The notes beneath the pieces were generated by a model, which saw only the letters and a program-made list of their open reading frames with translations, ran no database searches and had not been told where the DNA came from. The position numbers were made by a program, and so were the translations under genes. A stretch of DNA of 64,000 nucleotides from Rhodospirillaceae bacterium (GTDB lineage Bacteria; Pseudomonadota; Alphaproteobacteria; Rhodospirillales; Rhodospirillaceae): NCBI GenBank assembly GCA_947476695.1, contig CANJRD010000009.1, positions 88,811 to 152,810 on the forward strand. The letters run 5' to 3'. Below are positions 19,193-28,388 of the stretch, one piece after another (the stretch's first letter is position 1; each line of letters begins with the position of its first letter).

Positions 19193-19277
19193 TGGTGCGG
19201 GCGGTCGGAATCGAACCGACACACCTTGCGGTACCGGATTTTGAGTCCGGCGCGTCTACCAGTTCCACCACGCCCGC
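19193..19277 (-). tRNA. tRNA-Leu (anticodon CAA)
   Basis: 85 bases including an encoded CCA. Acceptor stem GCGGGCG/CGCCCGC is perfect, discriminator A; anticodon stem CCGGA/TCCGG with loop CTCAAAA, giving CAA at plus-strand positions 19241-19243; a short variable arm (TACCGCAAGGTG) and T-arm GGTTCGATTCC are visible. Reads UUG leucine codons. Confidence 0.95.
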
Positions 19278-19350
19278 ACTGTAGCCCGTATAAGACCGGG
19301 GTATGCGGGACGCAAGCCCTTGATTTGGCGGGGCGGGAGGGGCCGGAAAC

Positions 19351-20238
19351 CTACGGATTTATCGAGCAAAACAGCGTCATGCCGACGTAAGCCGCGAGTT
19401 TCTGGTTGTAGATCGCCTGGCTGACCACGGCGCTCGGCCCGCCCTGATCGTCGACGGCGTAGAATTTCAGGTTCACGTGCGCCTGGCTCGACGTGGGTTT
19501 GAACTCGAGCTGTGTTTCGAACCAGCTGAACGGCACCGTATACGAAGCATTCGCCGCGAGTTTGATGTTCACGTCGCCGATGGCGTTGCCGTCGCGCGCA
19601 TCGATCACGGTCACCCCGTATTCGACGGCCGCATTCTGATAGTTGTGAATCGTGACCTGCGTCGGATAGGCGCTCAACGCCGAGGTATGCACGTTGATGA
19701 GCGTCTGATTGTAATCGGCGTAGTTGATGTCCGAGGAATAGGTGCAGGCGCTGACGTTCTCGAAGAAGCCGTTGTTGTTGTTATAGATCACATGCTGGAA
19801 GCCGTTCGCGGCGTTGAATGCCGGCGCGCGCATATAGATTGCGTACCCGGTGTCGCCGCCGCTCAAGGCGCCGGCATTTGCTTTGGCCAGGATATCGCTC
19901 ATCGAATATTGCGGCGACGCCTGCGACGGGACGGAATAGGTCGCCGTGCCGTAGACGCGCGCGGTGGTCGTGCCGACGATCGTCAGCGTGAAGGTCACCG
20001 CGTTGTCGTTGGTGTTGTAGAGGCGCAGGAAGGACAGGTTGCCGTCGCTGCCGGTGTAGGTCGGCGCGATCACGGTGTAGGTCGACCCCTTGAGCGCGGA
20101 CGGGCGCTCGATGCCGGCGGCGGCGGGCGCGGTCCCGGCACGGTAGGCGTCGGGGATACTGACCGGGGCGGCCTGGGCGGAGGCAAGTCCGCACAAAAGG
20201 CCGAGGGCCGTCACGGCGACGCTTAGGCGCCACACCAT
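19351..20238 (-). CDS. Secreted hypothetical protein
   Basis: 295 aa. A signal peptide is clear (RLSVAVTALGLLCGLASAQAA, cleavage near residue 24). The mature part is Ser/Thr/Asn/Tyr-rich with short beta-strand patterns (SFLRLYNTNDNAVTFTLTIVG, TQVTIHNYQNAAVEYGVTVID), suggesting two Ig-like or beta-sandwich domains, and one Cys pair (SACTYSS and FCSINP). No enzymatic motif. Proteins of this kind are seen in alphaproteobacteria without known role. ATG 20238 chosen because the signal peptide starts there. Confidence 0.75.
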   Translation of the reverse strand: MVWRLSVAVTALGLLCGLASAQAAPVSIPDAYRAGTAPAAAGIERPSALKGSTYTVIAPTYTGSDGNLSFLRLYNTNDNAVTFTLTIVGTTTARVYGTATYSVPSQASPQYSMSDILAKANAGALSGGDTGYAIYMRAPAFNAANGFQHVIYNNNNGFFENVSACTYSSDINYADYNQTLINVHTSALSAYPTQVTIHNYQNAAVEYGVTVIDARDGNAIGDVNIKLAANASYTVPFSWFETQLEFKPTSSQAHVNLKFYAVDDQGGPSAVVSQAIYNQKLAAYVGMTLFCSINP

Positions 20239-20399
20239 CTGCTTGTTCCGTTCACAGCAAACACGACTTCTTCGTGCACAGCCGACCATAGCTTCTGCCG
20301 GGTGCCCGCACCAGATTATGCCAAGGTTGTAATTACCAAGGCCTTGATCCGGGGCAAAAATCCCTCCCCGACCCCATGACCTCTGGTTATAACGGGGAT

Positions 20400-20894
20400 A
20401 TGGATCGCATCGCTTTCCCGCGCCTGGTCGCGGCCGGCATCGCGCTGGTGTCCGGCACCGCGCTGGCGCTGGCCTTCATCGCCCAATACGGCTTCGACCT
20501 GTGGCCGTGCCTGCTGTGCTACTGGCAGCGCGTGCCCTATGCCCTGACGCTGGGGCTCGGCCTGCTGGCGCTGCTGCCGTACGCGGACCCCAAGGCCCTG
20601 CGCGGGCTGGCGTTCCTCTGCGCGGCGCTGTTCCTCGCCAATGCCGGTTTGGCCTTCTTCCATGCCGGGGTCGAGTACAAGTGGTGGCCGGGCCTGGCTT
20701 CCTGCGGCGGCATCGTGCGGAACTTCGACATCAACGATCTCGCCGCCGCATTGAGCAAACCGCAGACGGGTGGCTGCGAAGAAGCCGCCCTTCGGGTGTT
20801 CGGGATCTCGATGGCTGGCGGCAACGTGATCGTCTGCGGGTTCACGGCCGTGGCGGTGTTCTGGGCCGCGCTGCAGAAACCGAGGTGGGTGTGA
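20400..20894 (+). CDS. dsbB: Disulfide bond formation protein DsbB
   Basis: 164-aa inner-membrane protein that re-oxidises DsbA and passes electrons to quinone. Four transmembrane helices; the first periplasmic Cys pair is PCLLC (near residue 37) after LW, with the YWQRVPY segment following; the second pair is a Cys in SCGG and one in GGCEE. ATG 20400 (MDRIAF) is preferred; ATG 20376 is in frame. The TGA overlaps the coq7 ATG (ATGA), so the two are coupled; both interact with ubiquinone. No dsbA in the window. Confidence 0.92.
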   Translation: MDRIAFPRLVAAGIALVSGTALALAFIAQYGFDLWPCLLCYWQRVPYALTLGLGLLALLPYADPKALRGLAFLCAALFLANAGLAFFHAGVEYKWWPGLASCGGIVRNFDINDLAAALSKPQTGGCEEAALRVFGISMAGGNVIVCGFTAVAVFWAALQKPRWV

Positions 20895-21451
20895 TGAACA
20901 CAGGCAACACCGCCGCAGATCGCCTGCCCGGCGATCCCGACAAGCAGACGCTGATCGAACAGATCATCCGCGTCGACCAAGCCGGCGAGTATGGCGCGAA
21001 ACGCATCTACGAAGGCCAGCTTGCGGTGCTCGGTCAGACCGATGTCGCGCCGACCTTGCGCGAGATGCTCAAGACCGAAGAAGCCCACCTCGCCGACTTC
21101 AACCGCATCATGGCCGAACGCGGCGTGCGCCCCACGGTGCTGCAGCCGTTCTGGCATGTCGCCGGCTTCGCGTTGGGTGCGGCGACGGCGCTGATGGGCA
21201 AGGAGGCCGCGATGGCCTGCACGGTCGCGGTCGAGGACGTGATCGGCGAACACTATGCCGAACAGGCCGCAGCCCTTGGCGACGACGAAGCCGCCTTGCG
21301 CGAGACCGTCACCGCCTATGGCAAAGACGAACTCGCCCACCGCGAGGAAGCGCTCGCCGCCGGCGCGGAACTTGCGGCCGGATATCCGGTGCTGACCGAA
21401 GGCATCAAGGCCGCGACGCGGATGGCGATCTGGCTGTCCAAGAGAATCTGA
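20894..21451 (+). CDS. coq7: Demethoxyubiquinone hydroxylase Coq7
   Basis: 185 aa. Di-iron monooxygenase that adds the C-6 hydroxyl group in ubiquinone synthesis. Iron ligands in two EX(n)EXXH sets: DQAGEYGAKRIYEGQL, EEAHLADFN, then VAVEDVIGEHYAEQ and ELAHREEAL. Full length for the family and membrane-associated. Directly coupled to dsbB by the ATGA overlap. Its presence implies aerobic ubiquinone synthesis. Confidence 0.95.
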   Translation: MNTGNTAADRLPGDPDKQTLIEQIIRVDQAGEYGAKRIYEGQLAVLGQTDVAPTLREMLKTEEAHLADFNRIMAERGVRPTVLQPFWHVAGFALGAATALMGKEAAMACTVAVEDVIGEHYAEQAAALGDDEAALRETVTAYGKDELAHREEALAAGAELAAGYPVLTEGIKAATRMAIWLSKRI

Positions 21452-21460
21452 GCCGCGAGC

Positions 21461-22045
21461 TCAGTGTTCGAGTTCGGTATCCCAGTACAGATAGTCGCGC
21501 CAGCTTTCGTGCAGGTAGTTGGGGGGGAACGCGCGCCCGATCTCCTGCAAGTGGAATGAGTTCGGCCGGAACGGCTTCTGCGACGGGAACATATGCGCCT
21601 CTTCCGGCAGGCGATTGCCCTTCATCAGATTGCAGTGCGCGCAGGCCGTGATCACGTTCTGCCACGTCGTCCGCCCGCCCTTGGAGCGCGGGATGATGTG
21701 ATCGAAGGTGAGATCATTGGTCGGATGCGGCGTGCGGCAGTACTGGCACATGAAGCGGTCGCGCAGGAACACGTTGAACCGCGTGAAGGCGGGCGAACGT
21801 TCGATCGGCGCGTATTTCTTCAGCGAGATCACGCTGGGCAGCTTCATCTCCCAGCGCGGCGAATGGACGGTGCGGTCATATTCCTGGACGACGTTGACGC
21901 GCCCCAGGAACACCGCCTTGATCGCTTCCTGCCAGGACCAGACGGACAGCGGGAAGTAACTCAACGGGCGGAAATCCGCGTTGAGAACAAGAGCGGGACA
22001 GGCTTCGACGGCGACACTCACAAAAAGCGACCCACGTTCGACCAA
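21461..22045 (-). CDS. HNH endonuclease domain protein
   Basis: 194 aa. An HNH fold is clear: CQYCRTPHPTNDLTFDHIIPRSKGGRTTWQNVITACAHCNLMKGN, with two CXXC zinc knuckles and the DH..P..GG..TW.N core, around residues 100-150. This chromosomal family (NADFRPLSYFPLSVW... start) is widespread and stand-alone in alphaproteobacteria, so it is unlikely to be a restriction or homing enzyme; its role is unknown. It faces coq7 tail to tail. Confidence 0.9.
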   Translation of the reverse strand: MVERGSLFVSVAVEACPALVLNADFRPLSYFPLSVWSWQEAIKAVFLGRVNVVQEYDRTVHSPRWEMKLPSVISLKKYAPIERSPAFTRFNVFLRDRFMCQYCRTPHPTNDLTFDHIIPRSKGGRTTWQNVITACAHCNLMKGNRLPEEAHMFPSQKPFRPNSFHLQEIGRAFPPNYLHESWRDYLYWDTELEH

Positions 22046-22131
22046 CCTGAGCGCACTCTAGCAACTTTCGCGCCCATCACCAAATATAGTAGTCGTATCG
22101 CGAACGGCCTCATCTGTTGAATAACCGTTCC

Positions 22132-23022
22132 ATGACAACACTACCTGGCAGCGTCGTCACCCGGTTCGCGCCAAGCCCCACCGGCTTGCTGCACATCGGA
22201 CACGCGCGCGCGGCGCTGATCGCGGCCCAGGCGGCGGGGCCGAACGGCAAATTCTTGTTACGAATCGAGGACATCGACCAGGGGCGCTGCCGTCCGGAAT
22301 TCACGCCCGCGATCTTCGAGGACCTGGCGTGGCTGGGGCTTTCCTGGCCGGAACCCGTCCGCCGGCAGGCCGCGCATTTCGCCGACTATGAAGGCCCGCT
22401 GCAAACCTTGCGTGCGCGCAAGCTGATCTACCCGTGCTTCTGCACACGCGGCGATATCCGCCGGGAGATCGAATCGGCGGGCCACGCGCCCCACCGCCTT
22501 CAAAATCAGGGACCGGACGGGCCGATTTATCCCGGCACCTGCCGAAATCTGGATCCGATGGAGGCCGCCGGGCGCATGAAAGGCTGCACGCCTTTTGCCT
22601 GGCGCCTCGACGTCGCGCGCGCGCGATCCACGGTCGGTGAACTGACGTGGCACGACGAACGCGCCGGCACCGTCAACGCGACGCCGGAGATTTTCGGCGA
22701 TGTCGTCCTGGCGCGCAAAGACACGCCGACCAGCTATCACCTCGCCTGCACCTGGGACGACGCGTTGCAAGGCGTGACCCTGGTGACGCGCGGCGAGGAA
22801 CTGTTCGCGGCCACTCATGTGCATCGCTTGCTGCAAGCGCTCCTCGGCTTGCCGACGCCGCAGTACGCCCATCACGGACTGATCAGCTGGCCGGACGGAA
22901 AGAAATTCTCGAAGAGCGACCGGGCCATCACGCTGCGGTCACTACGCGAAGCCGGCCATAGCGCCGACACCGTGCGGCGCATGGCCTTGGGTGAACTTGC
23001 GCTGCCTATGGCTTCAGCTTGA
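22132..23022 (+). CDS. gluQ: tRNA glutamyl-Q(34) synthetase GluQRS
   Basis: 296 aa. Truncated glutamyl-tRNA synthetase paralogue lacking the anticodon-binding domain; activates glutamate and transfers it to the queuine cyclopentene ring at position 34 of tRNA-Asp. HIGH motif is HIGH in LLHIGHARAAL, KMSKS equivalent is KKFSKSD, and the zinc site is YPCFCTRGD ... YPGTCR. ATG 22132 chosen; an upstream TTG is in frame. Functionally tied to queE-queD-queC 15 kb away, since its substrate is queuosine-modified tRNA. Ends overlap the convergent solute-binding protein gene by 17 bp. Confidence 0.95.
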   Translation: MTTLPGSVVTRFAPSPTGLLHIGHARAALIAAQAAGPNGKFLLRIEDIDQGRCRPEFTPAIFEDLAWLGLSWPEPVRRQAAHFADYEGPLQTLRARKLIYPCFCTRGDIRREIESAGHAPHRLQNQGPDGPIYPGTCRNLDPMEAAGRMKGCTPFAWRLDVARARSTVGELTWHDERAGTVNATPEIFGDVVLARKDTPTSYHLACTWDDALQGVTLVTRGEELFAATHVHRLLQALLGLPTPQYAHHGLISWPDGKKFSKSDRAITLRSLREAGHSADTVRRMALGELALPMASA

Positions 23023-24499
23023 TCTCTTCGTAGCGCACGAAGGCGACATCCTGGCGATAGTTGGCGATGCGCGGACCAAGCCCGACCAGCGTGAATGAGT
23101 TGTAGAGGAAGATGCCGGTGGCCAGATCGTGGCTCGCGGCCATCACCTTTTCCGTCAGCGTCTTGCGTTGATCGAGCGTCGGCGCGGCGCGCGCGGTTTT
23201 GATCAAATCGTCAAATCCCTGGTCACAGAACCAATGCGCCGCCGCACCGCAAATCTGTGTGCCGGCGGCATAGAGCGAGTCCGAGGTCGGCGAGGCATAG
23301 GGAATTGCCGCCGCACTGCCCTGCCAACCGCCGGTCTGCTGGTATTCGAGAAACTTCGCATTCGGGATCAGGCGAATGTTCATCTTCACACCCACCTGCG
23401 CCAGATCGTCGGCGACTTTCTGGAACGCGTCCGTTTGTACGACCGCGCCGATCACGCCCTCGAAGTCGAAGGTGAAGCCATTGGGATAGCCGGCCTCCTT
23501 CAGCAGCGCCCGTGCCTTCGCCGGATCGTGTGGATAGGCCGCGACATTCGCGTTGTAACCGAACACCCCGGGCCGGCCGATCTGTGACGCAGGCTCGGTC
23601 TTGCCGCCCCAGAGGATGTCGGCGATCGCCGCTTTGTCGACGGCGTAGTTCAACGCCTGGCGCACGCGCGGGTCCTTGAGCGGCCCGGCCTTGACGTTGT
23701 TCAGCGCAATGCCCACCACACTCGGCAGCTTGTCGACGAACACGCGTCCGCCGAGCGCTTCCAACGCCGGAATCTCTTCCGGCGCGATGGCCGTGATGAC
23801 CACATCGACGCGGCCCGTCTCAAGGGCCGTGCGCCGCGCAGCAGGATCGATGACGACTTTGACTTCCATGGTCGGCGTCGGCGCTTTGCGCCAGGAACCG
23901 GGCGCGGCGGCGAACGTCGCCTGCGTCGGCGTGCGCTTGCTCAGACGATAGGGGCCGGTCCCAACGGGGTCTTGGGCAAAGCCAGGCTTCTTCCACGCTT
24001 CCGGCGCCGGGATGCGCAAGACCGATAACGCATAGGGCAGCATCACATCGACAACGTTCGTGTTGATCTCGACCGTGAGAGGATCGCGCGCCTTGGCGCT
24101 GTCGATCATGCCCATCTCGCGGCTGACCGCATCGCGCTTGCCAGCATCGGTCTTCAGGTAGGCGAGCGCCGCCACAACGGCGTCGGCCGTGAAAGGCTCG
24201 CCATTTGCGAAGACGATATTGGGACGCAGCTTGATAACCCAACGCGTCGGCGTTTGCTGAGCCCAACTCACCGCCAGCCATGGCGTCAGGGCGCCGTCGC
24301 TCGTCGCCAAGGTCAGCGGATCGAACAGCGCCGAATACGTCGCGCCGTAGGTGACCGACACCGAGTTGAACGGATTGCCATAGTTGTCCGGGAAATTCGC
24401 CGTGGCGAAACGCAGCGGTTCGGCGGCGCTGGCTGTTCCGCAAACGAGGGCTGTGCCGGAAATGAAGGTCGCCGCGATGAGAGCGATGATTTTGCGCAT
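23006..24499 (-). CDS. ABC transporter substrate-binding protein, family 5 (peptide/nickel type)
   Basis: 497 aa. Signal peptide to about residue 25 (ALVCGTASAAEP), then the SBP_bac_5 fold: YSALFDPLT, WVIKLRPNIVFANGEPFTADAV, DPVGTGPYRL, RVRQALNYAVDKAAI and ARALLKEAGYPNGF. Periplasmic binding component of a DppABCDF/Opp-type importer for peptides or other small ligands. No permease is next to it; the only permease genes of this class in the window (51.3-54.9 kb) lack a binding protein, so they could be partners, but this is inference. Start ATG 24499 at the signal peptide. Confidence 0.92.
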   Translation of the reverse strand: MRKIIALIAATFISGTALVCGTASAAEPLRFATANFPDNYGNPFNSVSVTYGATYSALFDPLTLATSDGALTPWLAVSWAQQTPTRWVIKLRPNIVFANGEPFTADAVVAALAYLKTDAGKRDAVSREMGMIDSAKARDPLTVEINTNVVDVMLPYALSVLRIPAPEAWKKPGFAQDPVGTGPYRLSKRTPTQATFAAAPGSWRKAPTPTMEVKVVIDPAARRTALETGRVDVVITAIAPEEIPALEALGGRVFVDKLPSVVGIALNNVKAGPLKDPRVRQALNYAVDKAAIADILWGGKTEPASQIGRPGVFGYNANVAAYPHDPAKARALLKEAGYPNGFTFDFEGVIGAVVQTDAFQKVADDLAQVGVKMNIRLIPNAKFLEYQQTGGWQGSAAAIPYASPTSDSLYAAGTQICGAAAHWFCDQGFDDLIKTARAAPTLDQRKTLTEKVMAASHDLATGIFLYNSFTLVGLGPRIANYRQDVAFVRYEEIKLKP

Positions 24500-24552
24500 A
24501 TCCCGGCATACCCGGATCGCCAGCCGAAAGCCATGCGATGCGACGGGGGCGC

Positions 24553-25491
24553 TCACAGCTTGAGCCCGGCCAGCGGGTGATGCTCCGTGACCAAGCGGCG
24601 GAGGCGTTCCTCCAATACATGCGTATAAATCTGCGTGGTCGAGATGTCGGCATGGCCCAACATCTGCTGCAGGCTGCGCAAGTCCGCGCCGTGGCTGAGC
24701 AGATGCGTCGCGAACGAATGGCGCAGCACGTGCGGCGACACGCGTGACGGCGCAATGCCGGCGGCGATGGCGATATCCTTCAACAGCAAGGCAAATCCCT
24801 CGCGTGTCATGTAGCCGCTCTTCGCCGATGAGGGGAACAGCCATGGCGATGTCGGCGTCGGGGCAGGTCCCTTGCGACCCGCCACCACGGCCTTCGCCGG
24901 AATGTCCGCCGCACGCACGGCAATGTAGGCATCCACCGCTTCGCGCGCGGCCATGCCCATCGGCACCATGCGTTCCTTGCCGCCCTTGCCGCGCACGATA
25001 GCGGTCATGCCCTGGCGCATCGCCGCCACCGGCAGCGACACGAGTTCGGAGACGCGCAAGCCTGTCGCATAGAGAAGTTCAAGCAGCGCCGTGGCGCGGA
25101 TCGCACGCGCGCCGAGACCGCGCGCGGCGTTCAGCAGCGCCTCGACCTCGGCCTCCGTCAGGTACTTCGGCAGGCTGCGGCCCAGGCGCGGCGTCTCCAA
25201 TCCGGCGGAGGGATCGTTGCTGCGCAAACCTTCGGCGAACAGGAACTGGAAGAACTGGCGCAGACAGGAAATGCGCCGCGCCTGGGTGCGCGGCGAGGCA
25301 CGATCTTTCGCGAGCTTCCGCAAATACCCGGCGAGATCGTCGGCGGTCGCCGCGTCGAGACTGACGTCCCTCAACGAGGCCGCCACATCCGCAAGATCGT
25401 TCGCATAGGCGCTGAGCGTGTGCTTGGACGCACCACGCTCCACCGCCATCATCTCGAGGAAGGCTTCGACGTGGCGGGACGGCGCGTTCAC
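24553..25491 (-). CDS. xerD: Site-specific tyrosine recombinase XerD
   Basis: 312 aa. Acts with XerC at dif to resolve chromosome dimers. N-terminal SAM-like core-binding domain (1-95), catalytic domain with Arg in ATGLRVSELV, Lys in GKGGKER, HVLRHSFATH (His and Arg), HADISTTQIYTHV (His and Tyr nucleophile). GTG start, 8 bp after the stop of the upstream 611-aa gene, so the two are likely cotranscribed. Position next to aroK is conserved in alphaproteobacteria. Confidence 0.95.
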   Translation of the reverse strand: MNAPSRHVEAFLEMMAVERGASKHTLSAYANDLADVAASLRDVSLDAATADDLAGYLRKLAKDRASPRTQARRISCLRQFFQFLFAEGLRSNDPSAGLETPRLGRSLPKYLTEAEVEALLNAARGLGARAIRATALLELLYATGLRVSELVSLPVAAMRQGMTAIVRGKGGKERMVPMGMAAREAVDAYIAVRAADIPAKAVVAGRKGPAPTPTSPWLFPSSAKSGYMTREGFALLLKDIAIAAGIAPSRVSPHVLRHSFATHLLSHGADLRSLQQMLGHADISTTQIYTHVLEERLRRLVTEHHPLAGLKL

Positions 25492-25499
25492 ACGCGGCC

Positions 25500-27335
25500 T
25501 CAGAGGCCGCGATCGAGGGCGAGTTCCACCGAGATCGCGCGCGCATCGGCGCCGCGCTGAAGCGTGGCCAGGCTTTCGAGCGCACGGCCCACGGCCAAGT
25601 CAGACGGCGGGTTGATGCCGACGCGGCCGAGCAATTGCAACGCCAAGGCCACGGCTTCGCCCAGGCGGCGTTGGACCGTTGCAGCCGTCAGCGCGTGCCA
25701 AGCCGCAAGCGGCGGGGCGACCGTCGGGGCGGGCAGCGGCTCACCGCCGTCGAGCAAACCTTGCCAGGCGTCGAGGCTGACCGGGTCGCCCAGCGTCGTC
25801 AGCTGGCCGAGCAGGAATTCCTGCTGCGCCCGCGCTTGCGCCGGCGGCATGTCCTTCAGGGTCGCGGCCCAGGCCTGCAGCACGTCGCTGGAAATCGGCC
25901 CGCCGGCGAGAAGCTGGCGATAGGGGAAGAGGCGGCTGTTGACGATCGCGCTCTCCTCCGACGTGGCGCTCATGCCCTGCACGAGGTCGAGCCAGGTCTT
26001 GAGCCGCGAGGGCGCGGTAACAACACCGGCGTGATCGGCGGCGATCAGCACGCGCACCGCGGTGCCGGCGAACCAGGCGAGGTCGGCGGACGGCGGCATC
26101 TGCAAGACCATCTCGGAGAACACCAGGCCGATGGTCGCGGGCGTGATTTGCGTCTGCGTGGGATCGCTGTCGCGCGCGAGATCCAAGGCGCGCGCGATGA
26201 CTTCGGCCCGCGCGGTCGGAATGGACTGCGCCACGGCCAATTGATAGGTGGCCGCGCGTTGACGCGGCGTATCGAGCGCGATCTTCTCAGCGTCCGTCGC
26301 TTCGCCTTTGAGCGAAAGTTCCGCATAGGCGTTGCGCAGCACTTCGGGCGGCACCACACCGCTGGCGACCGCGCGCTCCAGCAAGGCGAGGCGCGCTTCA
26401 TCGTTCGTGCCGGCGCCCGCGATCTGCGCGGCGACGATCAGCGTGGACGGATCTCCCGCGGCCACAAGGTCGGCGGGCAAGGGCGTCGCGGCCTGACGCA
26501 ACATCGCAAACGTCAGCGCCGACAGCTTGGCGTCCTTCGGGACCGGCCCGGCATTACCTTGCAGCAAATCGGCGGCCCAGAAGAACGCGGGGTCGACCAC
26601 GCCCTGCTCGCGCAGCAAACCAATCGCGAGGCCCGCCGCCGCTGTTTTGCCTTCGATGGCATCGCAGAGGACTTCGACTTTCTGCCAATAGGAATCGTCG
26701 CCGGACTCGCTGAGCGTGAGTCCGCGCTGGGCTTCAGAGCAGGCCGCATCGACTTTCGCTGTGATCAGCAAACCGTCGACACGGGTATGCGCCATCGTCG
26801 GCGTGCGCCGTTCGGCGGGGACGAGTTCGCTCAAGGCCAGGGCATTCGTCCAATCGCCGATGCCGGCCAGCGCGGTGACGCGCGCTTCCAGGAATGCGCC
26901 CGTCGCGCCTTCGTCGCCATCTTTTGACGGCTGCGCGCCCGAGAGCAGGAAACGCTGCGCGATGCGGCGCGCGGCGAAGTTCACGTACCGATGCGGCAGT
27001 TGCAGCGCGAGCGCGCGTGCGACCTCGGGCTCGGTGTTCTCCCACAGGCTTTCCGGGAAGCCGCCGCTGTATTGGTCGACCAGGCCGACGGAGTCCGCGG
27101 GCGGTGCGTCGAGCGGTATCGCCGTGATCGGCGCGGCGGGTGGCGCGAGTGCCTGCGACAGACCGTCGTCCATTAGCGTCGACGGCGAAGACGGCGTGGT
27201 GGTGGGCGCGGATGGCGCGGCTGCCGACGGCGCGGGCATCAGTTGCAGCGGCGCCCCGACTTGCGCCAGCACAGGTGAAGCGCAGCTCAGCAGAAGCGCC
27301 GGAACGAGCCAGCGCTGCCTATTTGAAGCGATCAT
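25500..27335 (-). CDS. Exported helical-repeat protein of unknown function
   Basis: 611 aa. Signal peptide ([16 protein letters not shown]), then a Pro/Ala/Thr-rich linker to about residue 75 and a long alpha-helical, Ala/Leu-rich domain with TPR-like 'ALAL' spacing. Some homologues carry the misleading name 'antifreeze glycopeptide polyprotein' because of the Ala-rich linker. It is found beside aroK/xerD in alphaproteobacteria; a periplasmic scaffold role is possible. Overlaps the preceding 61-aa membrane protein gene by 17 bases, which suggests coupled expression. Function unknown. Confidence 0.8.
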   Translation of the reverse strand: MIASNRQRWLVPALLLSCASPVLAQVGAPLQLMPAPSAAAPSAPTTTPSSPSTLMDDGLSQALAPPAAPITAIPLDAPPADSVGLVDQYSGGFPESLWENTEPEVARALALQLPHRYVNFAARRIAQRFLLSGAQPSKDGDEGATGAFLEARVTALAGIGDWTNALALSELVPAERRTPTMAHTRVDGLLITAKVDAACSEAQRGLTLSESGDDSYWQKVEVLCDAIEGKTAAAGLAIGLLREQGVVDPAFFWAADLLQGNAGPVPKDAKLSALTFAMLRQAATPLPADLVAAGDPSTLIVAAQIAGAGTNDEARLALLERAVASGVVPPEVLRNAYAELSLKGEATDAEKIALDTPRQRAATYQLAVAQSIPTARAEVIARALDLARDSDPTQTQITPATIGLVFSEMVLQMPPSADLAWFAGTAVRVLIAADHAGVVTAPSRLKTWLDLVQGMSATSEESAIVNSRLFPYRQLLAGGPISSDVLQAWAATLKDMPPAQARAQQEFLLGQLTTLGDPVSLDAWQGLLDGGEPLPAPTVAPPLAAWHALTAATVQRRLGEAVALALQLLGRVGINPPSDLAVGRALESLATLQRGADARAISVELALDRGL

Positions 27336-27504
27336 TCGAAATGACTTTTTCCGTCGTCACTTTTGGCGCGGGCATGTCCCAGGTGGCGAGAAACGCCACG
27401 CCGCCGACGAGTACCACCGCGACCAGAATGAGGATGACTTTGACCATCGTGCCTATCCCACCACCGGACCCACCGGAGGTCCGCTTCGTTCGTATACGTG
27501 CCAT
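27319..27504 (-). CDS. Small single-pass membrane protein (61 aa)
   Basis: [16 protein letters not shown]... then one strong transmembrane helix ([21 protein letters not shown], about residues 20-40) and a short periplasmic tail ending [16 protein letters not shown]. Positive-inside rule puts the N-terminus in the cytoplasm. Overlaps the start of the 611-aa exported protein by 17 bases and diverges from aroK. Such a small protein is usual at this locus; the pair may form one envelope complex (inference). Confidence 0.7.
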   Translation of the reverse strand: MARIRTKRTSGGSGGGIGTMVKVILILVAVVLVGGVAFLATWDMPAPKVTTEKVISNDRFK

Positions 27505-27667
27505 CTATGGGACACCTTTCCTTAAAAACGCTGAAAAGGAGGGTCCCCCCGGCGCCACAATCGCTCCCCAGGGCGCAGTTCTCAAGTATTCTAAACGAGG
27601 CGGGTTCGGCGACAGGGCCCGCGCGGCTGTGATAGGTTGCGCTATCCCTTACGGAGGTACCCAGACG

Positions 27668-28249
27668 TTGAGCGCGTTACCCGAGCCCCAACCCGCCGCC
27701 GGCACCTTGCCGCGCACGGTGGTGCTCATCGGCCTGATGGGCGCCGGCAAGAGCTGCATCGGTCGCAAGCTGGCGGCGCGCATCGGCGCGCCCTTCGTTG
27801 ACGCCGACGAGGAGATCGAGCGCGCGGCGGGCCTGACGGTGGCCGAGATCTTCGCCAAGTACGGCGAGAGCGCGTTCCGCGACGGCGAACGGCGCGTGAT
27901 GTCGCGGCTGATCCAGGGGTCGCCCTCCATCGTGTCGGCAGGCGGCGGCGCCTTCATGGATGCCGAGACGCGTGACCTCATCAAAGGCAACGCGGTTTCG
28001 ATCTGGCTGCGCGCCGATCTCGAGACGTTGGTGGCGCGCACAAAGGGTCGGTCTCATCGCCCTTTGCTCAACAAGGGCGACCCGCGCGAGATTCTGGCGG
28101 AGCTGATGCGCGTACGTGGCCCCACGTACGCCGAGGCGGACCTGGTGGTCGAAACCGGCGTGGACAATCCCAACGTCACGACCGCCCGGGTGCTCGCCGC
28201 TCTTGAGGGCCATTTAGGGCATCCGCTTGCCGAGCGCGCGGAATCCTGA
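27668..28249 (+). CDS. aroK: Shikimate kinase AroK
   Basis: 193 aa. Phosphorylates shikimate at the 3-hydroxyl, using ATP. Walker [15 protein letters not shown] (about 22-35), shikimate-binding DADEEIE and FRDGERR, GGGAFMD, and the lid RSHRPLL. Start is TTG 27668, fixed by a strong ribosome site GGAGGT at 27651-27656 nine bases upstream and by the family length; no ATG or GTG fits. Followed by aroB, the conserved aroK-aroB order. Confidence 0.94.
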   Translation: MSALPEPQPAAGTLPRTVVLIGLMGAGKSCIGRKLAARIGAPFVDADEEIERAAGLTVAEIFAKYGESAFRDGERRVMSRLIQGSPSIVSAGGGAFMDAETRDLIKGNAVSIWLRADLETLVARTKGRSHRPLLNKGDPREILAELMRVRGPTYAEADLVVETGVDNPNVTTARVLAALEGHLGHPLAERAES

Positions 28250-28388
28250 GCCCGCGCGCCATGAATACCCACCTCTTCGTTACGCCAGGCCGTGGCCGGT
28301 GCCCTTGCTTATGGCGCCGGACGCCGGGCATTGTGGCCGCATATGGCGCATCGACGCGCCCCTTCACAAGTTCGTGCGAGAGTTTTTC

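Noticed and set aside
21461..22045. HNH protein as a restriction or homing endonuclease
   Set aside because: It belongs to a widespread stand-alone chromosomal group, and there is no methylase, intron or phage context.
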